From the NCBI GenBank assembly GCA_964487155.1, contig CAZAQB010000080.1:1-14973 (forward strand): 14,973 nucleotides of DNA, written 5' to 3'. Made by a program: the position numbers and the translations under genes. This stretch comes from CAZAQB01 sp964487155 (GTDB lineage: Bacteria; Pseudomonadota; Gammaproteobacteria; Nitrococcales; Nitrococcaceae). Numbering within the stretch: position 1 is the first letter of the stretch; each line of letters begins with the position of its first letter. Under the pieces are notes generated by a model. It worked only from the letters and a program-made list of their open reading frames with translations, did no database searches and was not told the origin of the DNA. Below are positions 8,688-14,973 of this stretch, piece by piece.

Positions 8688-9577
8688 CCGGGCCCCGGGG
8701 CGAGCTGCGGCGGGATGAACCCATGTCCCGGCATACCTCCTGGCGGGTGGGCGGCCCGGCGGACCGCTTCTTCGTGCCCGTCGACCTGGATGACCTGGCC
8801 GCGTTCCTCGCCGGCCTGCCCGAAGACGAGCCCCTGCACTGGGTGGGTCTGGGCAGCAACCTGCTGGTGCGCGACGGCGGTATCCGCGGCACGGTGGTGC
8901 ACACTCAGGGTGCCCTGTCGGGCCTGGAGCAGCTGGACGCGCGCCGGGTGTCGGCCGGCGCCGGCGTGGCCTGCGCCAAGCTGGCGCGCTTCTGCGGCCG
9001 CCTGGGGCTGGCCGGTGCCGAGTTCTTCGCCGGCATCCCGGGCACTCTGGGCGGCGCACTGGCCATGAACGCCGGGGCCTTCGGCGGCGAGACCTGGAGC
9101 GTGGTGGAGTCGGTGCAGACCGTGGATCGCCGCGGCGCCGTCCGGCTGCGCACGCCCTCCGATTACCGCACCGCCTACCGCAGCGTCGAGGGGCCGCCCG
9201 GCGAGTGGTTCGCCGGCGCCACGCTGCGCCTCAACCCGGGCGCCGATCCGGCACGCCTGGCGGAGCAGGTGCGCGAGCTGCTGGCCCGGCGCGCCGCCAC
9301 CCAACCCATGGGCCAGCCCAGCTGCGGGTCGGTGTTCCGCAATCCGGAAGGCGACCACGCCGCGCGGCTCATCGAGGCCGCCGGACTCAAGGGCATGCGC
9401 ATCGGCTGCGCGCTGATCTCGGAGAAGCACGCCAACTTCATCCTCAACGCAGGGGGCGCCCGGGCCGCCGACATCGAGGCCCTCATCGAGCTCGCCCAGC
9501 AGCGGGTGGAGGCGCTCCATGGCGTGCGCCTGCGCCCCGAGGTGCGCATCGTCGGGGAGGCTCGCCGGGATGGCTGA
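8684..9577 (+). CDS. murB: UDP-GlcNAc-enolpyruvate reductase MurB, short form
   Basis: FAD-dependent cytoplasmic reductase that converts UDP-GlcNAc-enolpyruvate to UDP-MurNAc, the substrate of MurC encoded just upstream. It has 297 residues, shorter than E. coli MurB (342) and close to the shorter type II class. The FAD domain has RHTSWRVGGPADRFF and GLGSNLLVRDGG. GIPGTLGGALAMNAGAFGGE is the diphosphate-binding segment. DYRTAYRS carries conserved Tyr and Arg. PSCGSVFRNP carries the proton-donor serine (S216), and the C-terminus has RPEVRIVGE with the second catalytic acid. It overlaps murC in an ATGA, with GAGGAGG at 8673-8679 only four bases from the ATG. Confidence 0.96.
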   Translation: MTGPRGELRRDEPMSRHTSWRVGGPADRFFVPVDLDDLAAFLAGLPEDEPLHWVGLGSNLLVRDGGIRGTVVHTQGALSGLEQLDARRVSAGAGVACAKLARFCGRLGLAGAEFFAGIPGTLGGALAMNAGAFGGETWSVVESVQTVDRRGAVRLRTPSDYRTAYRSVEGPPGEWFAGATLRLNPGADPARLAEQVRELLARRAATQPMGQPSCGSVFRNPEGDHAARLIEAAGLKGMRIGCALISEKHANFILNAGGARAADIEALIELAQQRVEALHGVRLRPEVRIVGEARRDG

Positions 9578-10505
9578 GACGGGCATGCCGGATCCGGCGG
9601 CACTGGGCCGCGTGGCGGTCCTGCTGGGAGGGGACTCCGCAGAGCGGGAGATTTCCCTTAAGAGCGGCGCCGAGGTGCTGCGGGCGCTGCGCCGCCGCGG
9701 CGTCCAGGCCGAGGCCGTGGATCCCCGGGACGTAGCCCTGGGGCAGCTGGCCGCCTTTGACCGGGCGTTCATCGCCCTGCACGGCCGGGGCGGCGAGGAC
9801 GGCGTGATCCAGGGCGCTCTGGAGGCCATGGGGGTGGCGTATACCGGAAGCGGCGTGCTGGGTTCCGCCGTGGGCATGGACAAGCGCCGCAGCAAGCTGC
9901 TGTGGCGGGCCCTGGGCCTGCCCACGCCCGACTTCCTGCCCCTCCACCCGGGCAGCGACCTGGACGCCGTGGTGGCCCGGCTGGGGCTGCCGCTGATGGT
10001 CAAGCCCAGCCACGAGGGCTCCAGCCTGGGCATGGCCCGGGTCGACAGCGCCGTGGCCCTGGCGAGGGCCTGCGAGGCGGCACTGCACTACGACGCCGAC
10101 GTGTTCGCCGAACCCTGGGTGGCGGGCCCGGAGTACACGGTGGCCCTGCTGGGAGGCGAGGCCCTGCCGGCCATCCGCATCGAGGCCACCCGGGAGTTCT
10201 ACGACTTCGAGGCCAAGTACGCCGCCCCGGACACCCGCATGCACATCCCGTGCGGGCTGGAGCCGGCGGCGGAGGCCGCGCTGCAGCGCCTGTCCCAGGA
10301 TGCCTTCGACGCCATCGGTGCCTCGGGCTGGGGACGGGTGGATGTGATGGCCGATGCCGAGGGCCGCTTCTGGCTGCTGGAGGCCAACACCATCCCGGGC
10401 ATGACCGACCACTCCCTGGTGCCGGCGGCGGCCCGGGCGGCGGGCATCGACATGGAGGAGCTGGTGTGGCGGATCCTGCTCACCAGCCTGGAGCCCGGCG
10501 CATGA
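9570..10505 (+). CDS. ddl: D-alanine-D-alanine ligase
   Basis: Cytoplasmic ATP-grasp ligase that makes the D-Ala-D-Ala dipeptide used by MurF. It has 311 residues, close to E. coli DdlB (306). VAVLLGGDSAEREISLKSG holds the N-terminal catalytic Glu-Ser pair, MVKPSHEGSSLGM is the ATP-grasp lid region, and FYDFEAKYAAP carries the Lys-Tyr pair (Y217) expected for D-Ala rather than D-lactate specificity. LLEANTIPGMTDHSLVP is the metal-binding end. The start overlaps murB by eight bases, with GGGGAGG at 9554-9560 nine bases upstream. A second ATG at 9585 would give a protein five residues shorter. Position between murB and ftsQ matches ddlB-type genes. Confidence 0.97.
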   Translation: MAETGMPDPAALGRVAVLLGGDSAEREISLKSGAEVLRALRRRGVQAEAVDPRDVALGQLAAFDRAFIALHGRGGEDGVIQGALEAMGVAYTGSGVLGSAVGMDKRRSKLLWRALGLPTPDFLPLHPGSDLDAVVARLGLPLMVKPSHEGSSLGMARVDSAVALARACEAALHYDADVFAEPWVAGPEYTVALLGGEALPAIRIEATREFYDFEAKYAAPDTRMHIPCGLEPAAEAALQRLSQDAFDAIGASGWGRVDVMADAEGRFWLLEANTIPGMTDHSLVPAAARAAGIDMEELVWRILLTSLEPGA

Positions 10506-11260
10506 GCGCGGCGGCTCTGGGCGCCTCCCCCCTGGCCGCTCCGGGGCGGGGCAGGGGCACCTTGACGGCGCTGGTGCTGCTGCTGGCGGCGCTGGCCGGC
10601 GGCTGGGCGGTGTTGGAGACCCTGCGCGCCCCGGCGCCGTTCCCGGTGCGCACGGTGCGCTTCGCCGGGGACCTTGACCGGGTGGGGGAGCCGGCCCTGC
10701 GACAGGCACTCGCCCCCTGGCTCGACAGCGGCGTGCTGGGTGTCGATCTGCCCGGGCTGCGCGCCGCGGTGGAGGCCCTGCCCTGGGTGGCGCGGGCCAG
10801 CGTGCGCCGGGTGTGGCCGGCAACGCTGGTGATCCACATCGACGAGCAGCGGCCGGTGGCGGCCTGGGGCGAGGCGGAACTGCTCAGCGCCGGCGGTGAG
10901 CGCTTCCGCCCGGCCCGGCGCCCGGACGGCCTGCCGCTGCTGGCGGGCCCGGAGGGCAGCCACGCCCAGGTGCTGGAGCGCTTCCGCAAGGTGCGGCGAG
11001 CCCTCGCCGGAGCGGACCTGGAGCTGGCCGCCCTGAGCCTGGACGCACGCCGCGCCTGGCAGGCCCGGCTGGCGAACGCGATGGTGCTGGAGCTGGGGCG
11101 CCAGGACATCGAGGCCCGGGTGGCGCGTTTTGCCGCCGCCTGGCCGCGGCTCGCGGCCGGCAACGGGGAGCGCTCCCCGGTGTCGGTGGACCTGCGTTAC
11201 CCGAACGGATTGGCCGTGCGCTGGGGAGCGGCGGCGAACAGTGGAGAAGGAAGCCGGTAA
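10502..11260 (+). CDS. ftsQ: Cell division protein FtsQ
   Basis: Bitopic inner-membrane divisome protein that joins FtsB and FtsL and links the Z-ring to septal synthesis. It has 252 residues, with a short Arg/Pro/Gly-rich cytoplasmic tail, one membrane segment at about 21-38 (LTALVLLLAALAGGWAVL), and a periplasmic POTRA domain beginning FPVRTVRFAGDL and running to about residue 118, followed by the FtsQ-type beta domain ending VDLRYPNGLAVRW. The family diverges quickly, so the call rests on topology, the LPWVARASVRRVWPATLVIHI segment (seen as LPWVARASVRR then VWPATLVIHI) and position between ddl and ftsA. ATGA overlap with ddl; GGAG eight bases upstream. Confidence 0.94.
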   Translation: MSAAALGASPLAAPGRGRGTLTALVLLLAALAGGWAVLETLRAPAPFPVRTVRFAGDLDRVGEPALRQALAPWLDSGVLGVDLPGLRAAVEALPWVARASVRRVWPATLVIHIDEQRPVAAWGEAELLSAGGERFRPARRPDGLPLLAGPEGSHAQVLERFRKVRRALAGADLELAALSLDARRAWQARLANAMVLELGRQDIEARVARFAAAWPRLAAGNGERSPVSVDLRYPNGLAVRWGAAANSGEGSR

Positions 11261-12499
11261 ATGACCCGAAAGACGGACCGCAGACTGCTGGTGGGCCTGG
11301 ATATCGGCACCTCCAAGGTGGTGGCCATCGTCGGCGAACTGGGATCCGGCGGCGGCATCGAGGTGGTGGGCATCGGCTCCGCCCCTTCCCGAGGCCTGAA
11401 AAAGGGCGTGGTGGTCAACATCGAATCCACCGTGCAGTCCATCCAGCGGGCGGTGGAGGAGGCCGAGCTGATGGCCGGCTGCCAGATCCATGCCGTCTAC
11501 GTGGGCATTGCTGGCAGCCACGTGCGCTCGCTGAATTCCCACGGCATCGTCGCCATCCGCGACAAGGAGGTCACCCAGGGCGACCTGGACCGGGTGCTGG
11601 ATGCCGCCCGGGCGGTGGCCATCCCCGCCGACCAGCGCATCCTCCACGTGCTGCCTCAGGAATACATCATCGACAGCCAGGAGGGCATCCGCTCGCCGGT
11701 GGGAATGTCCGGGGTGCGCATGGAGGCCAAGGTGCACCTTGTGACCGGCGCCGTCAGCGCCGCCCAGAACATCATCAAGTGCGTGCGCCGCTGCGGCCTG
11801 GAAGTGGACGACGTCATCCTCGAGCAGCTGGCCTCCAGCCATTCGGTGCTCACCGACGACGAAAAGGAGCTCGGCGTGTGCCTGGTGGACATCGGCGGCG
11901 GCACCACCGACATCGCCGTGTTCACCGACGGCGCCATCCGCCACACGGCGGTGATTCCCATCGCCGGCGATCAGGTCACCAACGACATCGCCGTGGCGCT
12001 GCGCACGCCCACCCAGCACGCCGAGGAGATCAAGATCCGCTACGCCTGTGCTCTGTCCCAGCTGGCCAGCGCCGAGGAGAGCATCGAGGTGCCCTCGGTG
12101 GGCGATCGGCCGCCGCGGCGGCTGGCGCGCCAGACCCTGGCCGAGGTGGTGGAGCCCCGCTACGAGGAGCTCATGAGCCTGGTCCAGGAGGAACTGCGGC
12201 GCAGCGGCTTCGAGGACCTGGTGGCGGCCGGCGTGGTGCTCACCGGCGGCAGCTCCCGCATGGAGGGGGCGGTGGATCTGGCCGAAGAGGTCTTCCACAT
12301 GCCGGTGCGCCTGGGGCTGCCCCAGCACGTCAGCGGGCTCACCGACGTGATCCGCAATCCCATCTACGCCACCGGGGTCGGACTGCTGCTGTTCGGCGCC
12401 CGGGAACGCCGCAGCCACCATCGGGAGCTGGATGGCGAGCCTGGCAGCTTCACCAATCTCTGGGAACGCATGAAGAGCTGGTTTCAGGGGCATTTCTGA
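11261..12499 (+). CDS. ftsA: Cell division protein FtsA
   Basis: Actin-like ATPase that anchors FtsZ filaments to the membrane and recruits later division proteins. It has 412 residues, with the phosphate-1 loop GLDIGTSKVVAIVGE near residue 12, the SHVRSLNSHG region of the FtsA-specific 1C subdomain, LVDIGGGTTDIAVF as phosphate-2, and VVLTGGSSRMEG as the adenosine motif. The C-terminal NLWERMKSWFQGHF is a predicted amphipathic membrane-targeting helix. The ATG follows the ftsQ stop with no gap, and AAGGAAG at 11247-11253 is well placed. The stop overlaps an ATG that opens the ftsZ frame (TGATG). Confidence 0.98.
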   Translation: MTRKTDRRLLVGLDIGTSKVVAIVGELGSGGGIEVVGIGSAPSRGLKKGVVVNIESTVQSIQRAVEEAELMAGCQIHAVYVGIAGSHVRSLNSHGIVAIRDKEVTQGDLDRVLDAARAVAIPADQRILHVLPQEYIIDSQEGIRSPVGMSGVRMEAKVHLVTGAVSAAQNIIKCVRRCGLEVDDVILEQLASSHSVLTDDEKELGVCLVDIGGGTTDIAVFTDGAIRHTAVIPIAGDQVTNDIAVALRTPTQHAEEIKIRYACALSQLASAEESIEVPSVGDRPPRRLARQTLAEVVEPRYEELMSLVQEELRRSGFEDLVAAGVVLTGGSSRMEGAVDLAEEVFHMPVRLGLPQHVSGLTDVIRNPIYATGVGLLLFGARERRSHHRELDGEPGSFTNLWERMKSWFQGHF

Positions 12500-12545
12500 T
12501 GAGCGATATCGAGAGCCGGGGCGGTCAGGGAACTGACGCAATCTC

Positions 12546-12551
12546 AGGAGG
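12546..12551 (+). promoter_or_regulatory. Strong Shine-Dalgarno of ftsZ
   Basis: AGGAGG, a full match to the anti-Shine-Dalgarno core, seven bases before ATG 12559. The surrounding bases and the first ftsZ codons are richer in A/T than the rest of the window (TTA, AGT and GCT codons appear), which should keep the initiation region unstructured and support high FtsZ output. Confidence 0.8.
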
Positions 12552-12558
12552 TAAGGCC

Positions 12559-13713
<1,155 letters not shown>

Positions 13714-13732
13714 GGCCGGGCCGCGCCCGGCC
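13714..13732 (+). terminator. Perfect 8-bp GC stem-loop directly after ftsZ
   Basis: GGCCGGGC (13714-13721), a three-base loop, then GCCCGGCC (13725-13732). It begins at the base after the ftsZ stop. No U-run follows, so it is not a textbook intrinsic terminator. It could pause polymerase or protect the 3' end of the ftsZ message. Confidence 0.35.
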
Positions 13733-13744
13733 GATGCGGCCGTA

Positions 13745-13776
13745 GCCTCCCGGCGACAGCTTTCCCACCGGGAGGC
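13745..13776 (+). other. Perfect 9-bp stem-loop between ftsZ and lpxC
   Basis: GCCTCCCGG (13745-13753) pairs with CCGGGAGGC (13768-13776) around a 14-base loop containing CAGCTTTCCC. No T-tract follows on either strand. It may be an RNA-end or attenuation structure or a protein-binding palindrome; the sequence does not say which. Confidence 0.4.
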
Positions 13777-13794
13777 AAGCCGTCACCATGGCGG

Positions 13795-13823
13795 ATGTCA
13801 TCGGGGCGCGGATGCCGTAGAAT
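13795..13823 (+). promoter_or_regulatory. Candidate sigma70 promoter for lpxC
   Basis: The -35 candidate ATGTCA (13795-13800) matches TTGACA at four of six positions, followed by a 17-base spacer and a -10 candidate TAGAAT (13818-13823) that matches TATAAT at five of six. Such an A/T-rich hexamer stands out in this GC-rich gap. The predicted start near 13830 would leave a leader of about 95 bases before lpxC. Confidence 0.55.
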
Positions 13824-13874
13824 CCCGCCACCCGCCAGCCGGCTGCCCAGCAGGCGCCGGCCCGGGGCGCGGGG

Positions 13875-13903
13875 GGCGGTACGGTGCCGCCAAGAACGGC
13901 ACC
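13875..13903 (+). other. Mutually exclusive hairpins in the lpxC leader
   Basis: Hairpin A pairs GGCGGTA (13875-13881) with TGCCGCC (13885-13891), seven pairs including one G-U, with a three-base loop. Hairpin B pairs GGTGCCG (13883-13889) with CGGCACC (13897-13903), seven perfect pairs with a seven-base loop. They share 13883-13889, so only one can form. Hairpin B ends four bases before the lpxC Shine-Dalgarno. No known riboswitch class is recognised. Confidence 0.35.
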
Positions 13904-13924
13904 CACTGGGGGAAGTTGCGAGTA

Positions 13925-14836
13925 ATGATCCGGCAACGGACGTTGAAAAACAGCATTCGGGCCACCGGCGTGGGCCTGCACACCGGTGAGAAGGTCTACC
14001 TGACTCTGCGTCCGGCCGCCCCCAATACCGGGATCGTGTTCACCCGCACCGATCTGCCGGAGCCGGTTCAGATCCGCGCCCATCCGGAGAACGTGGGCGA
14101 CACGACACTGTCGACCTGCCTGATCCAGGACGGGGTGCGGGTGTCCACCGTGGAACACCTGCTCTCCGCCATGGCGGGGCTGGGCATCGACAATGCCTAC
14201 GTGGATCTGAGCGCCCCGGAAGTGCCCATCATGGACGGCAGCGCCGGACCCTTCGTGTTCCTGATCCGCTCCGCCGGTATCGAGGAGCAGCCGGCCGCCA
14301 AGCGCTTCATCCGCATCCGTCAGCCGGTGAAGGTCGAGGACGGCGACAAGTGGGCCGCCTTCGAGCCGTTCGATGGCTTCAAGGTGGGCTTCACGCTGGA
14401 GTTCGACCACCCGGTGTTCCGCTCCCGCTGCCAGGAGGCGGAGCTGGATTTCTCCACCACCTCGTTTGTCAAGGAGGTGAGCCGGGCCCGCACATTCGGC
14501 TTCATGAAGGACATCGAGTTCCTCCAGCAGCGCAAGCTGGCCCTGGGGGGCAGCCTCGACAACGCCATCGTGGTGGATGAATTCCGCATCCTCAACGAGG
14601 ACGGGCTGCGCTACGCCGACGAGTTCGTCAAGCACAAGATCCTGGACGCCATCGGCGATCTGTACCTGCTGGGCCACAGCCTGATCGGCGCATTCCGGGG
14701 CTACAAGTCGGGCCATGCCCTGAACAACCGGCTGCTGCGCCGGCTGCTGGCCGAGCAGGCGGCCTGGGAATCGGTGACCTTCGACGACGTGGCTAAAGCG
14801 CCCATCTGCTTCGAGCAGCCGGTCCAGTCGGTCTGA
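13925..14836 (+). CDS. lpxC: UDP-3-O-acyl-GlcNAc deacetylase LpxC
   Basis: Zinc amidase that carries out the committed step of lipid A synthesis in the cytoplasm. It has 303 residues, near E. coli LpxC (305). It begins MIRQRTLKNSIRATGVGLHTG. STVEHLLSAMAGLGIDN holds catalytic E77 and zinc ligand H78. HKILDAIGDL gives zinc ligands H237 and D241, and YKSGHALNN gives H264, the catalytic histidine. PIMDGSAGPFVFL is also typical. ATG 13925 is chosen over the in-frame TTG at 13916, with GGGGGAAG from 13908 upstream. The 211-base gap after ftsZ and its own candidate promoter suggest expression partly independent of the division genes. Confidence 0.98.
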   Translation: MIRQRTLKNSIRATGVGLHTGEKVYLTLRPAAPNTGIVFTRTDLPEPVQIRAHPENVGDTTLSTCLIQDGVRVSTVEHLLSAMAGLGIDNAYVDLSAPEVPIMDGSAGPFVFLIRSAGIEEQPAAKRFIRIRQPVKVEDGDKWAAFEPFDGFKVGFTLEFDHPVFRSRCQEAELDFSTTSFVKEVSRARTFGFMKDIEFLQQRKLALGGSLDNAIVVDEFRILNEDGLRYADEFVKHKILDAIGDLYLLGHSLIGAFRGYKSGHALNNRLLRRLLAEQAAWESVTFDDVAKAPICFEQPVQSV

Positions 14837-14852
14837 TTACACCGGGCGGTGG

Positions 14853-14880
14853 GACTGAGTGAAAAGGACTGAGGACTGAG
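14853..14880 (+). repeat. Left heptamer array, GACTGAG orientation
   Basis: Exact GACTGAG copies at 14853-14859, 14867-14873 and 14874-14880. The slot at 14860-14866 is exactly seven bases but diverged (TGAAAAG), so the stretch keeps a four-unit 7-bp register. The array starts 16 bases after the lpxC stop and is the reverse complement of the right array. Confidence 0.85.
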
Positions 14881-14885
14881 TGGAA

Positions 14886-14907
14886 GAGGCGGCTTGACAG
14901 ACGCCTC
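14886..14907 (+). other. Six-bp inverted repeat between the heptamer arrays
   Basis: GAGGCG (14886-14891) pairs with CGCCTC (14902-14907) around a 10-base loop that contains TTGACA. It sits between the facing heptamer arrays and could be an inner hairpin of a larger cruciform. It is short enough to be chance. Confidence 0.3.
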
Positions 14908-14921
14908 GGCGGGATCATGCT
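14894..14921 (+). promoter_or_regulatory. Candidate promoter for the next gene downstream
   Basis: A perfect -35 hexamer TTGACA (14894-14899) is followed after 16 bases by CATGCT (14916-14921), which matches the -10 consensus at only three of six positions. If used, transcription would start within the first copies of the right heptamer array and place them in the next gene's leader. The downstream gene is outside the window. Confidence 0.3.
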
Positions 14922-14924
14922 CTC

Positions 14925-14973
14925 CTCAGTCCTCAGTCCTCAGTCCTCAGTCCTCAGTCCTCAGTCCTCAGTC
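14925..14973 (+). repeat. Right heptamer tandem array, CTCAGTC x7, cut by window end
   Basis: Seven exact head-to-tail copies of CTCAGTC with no variation and no spacer. The base before the first copy also fits the register. The array continues to the last base of the window, so its length is unknown. It is the reverse complement of the left array, so the pair can fold back across a 44-base gap. No open reading frame is evident within it. Confidence 0.95.

Noticed and set aside
10195..10225. Vancomycin-resistance-type D-Ala-D-Lac ligase
   Set aside because: The Lys-Tyr pair of D-Ala-D-Ala ligases is present, and the gene sits in the cell wall operon rather than beside vanH or vanX.
10199..12541. 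Very long minus-strand reading frame (about 780 codons) opposite ddl, ftsQ and ftsA
   Set aside because: It lies wholly opposite well-supported genes, its translation is rich in His, Gln, Arg and Ala as expected for the complement of GC-rich codons, and it shows no recognisable domain. Stop codons are simply rare at this GC content.
13714..13732. Classical rho-independent terminator after ftsZ
   Set aside because: The stem is excellent but GATGCGG follows instead of a U-run, so it is listed only as a low-confidence terminator-like structure.
13788..13820. Ten-codon open frame starting at ATG 13788 upstream of lpxC, as a leader peptide
   Set aside because: It overlaps the candidate promoter and would lie upstream of the predicted transcript start, with no Shine-Dalgarno.
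14853..14973. CRISPR array
   Set aside because: The units are 7 bp, contiguous and without unique spacers, and no cas gene is present.

Overview
This window is one uninterrupted stretch of the bacterial division and cell wall (dcw) cluster, all on the + strand. The order is murE (5'-truncated by the window edge), murF, mraY, murD, ftsW, murG, murC, murB, ddl, ftsQ, ftsA, ftsZ, lpxC. The DNA is very GC-rich, and most third codon positions are G or C. The gene order, lpxC directly after ftsZ (lipid A synthesis, so a Gram-negative outer membrane), the DNPR motif of a meso-diaminopimelate-adding MurE, and the FtsZ tail ending DYLDIPAFLRRQAD all point to a high-GC gammaproteobacterium. An Ectothiorhodospiraceae/Chromatiales-like lineage is a guess from gene order and composition; the sequence alone does not fix the genus.

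Layout. Positions 1-4974 carry the cytoplasmic ligases MurE, MurF and MurD together with the membrane transferase MraY. Positions 4967-7245 carry the septal glycan polymerase FtsW and the lipid II-forming MurG. Positions 7242-10505 carry MurC, MurB and Ddl, which make UDP-MurNAc-L-Ala and D-Ala-D-Ala. Positions 10502-13713 carry FtsQ, FtsA and FtsZ. Positions 13714-13924 are the only sizeable gap inside the cluster; it holds two perfect GC-rich stem-loops, a plausible sigma70 promoter and a structured lpxC leader. LpxC occupies 13925-14836. The last 137 bases hold two facing arrays of a 7-bp repeat (GACTGAG on the left, CTCAGTC on the right), and the right array runs off the window end.

How it works together. 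Ten of the eleven junctions from murE to ftsA abut, overlap by 1, 4 or 8 bases or are separated by 2 bases, as expected for one polycistronic, translationally coupled message. MurB, MurC, MurD, MurE, Ddl and MurF build UDP-MurNAc-pentapeptide, MraY and MurG turn it into lipid II, FtsW polymerises it at the septum, and FtsQ, FtsA and FtsZ assemble the division machine. The break in coupling comes before ftsZ, which has its own strong Shine-Dalgarno and a locally AT-richer start, and then before lpxC, which appears to have its own promoter.

Novelty. I see no undescribed multi-gene system: the genes are standard and look intact. The unusual material is non-coding: the facing heptamer arrays after lpxC, overlapping alternative hairpins in the lpxC leader, the twin stem-loops after ftsZ, and two usable starts for ftsZ.
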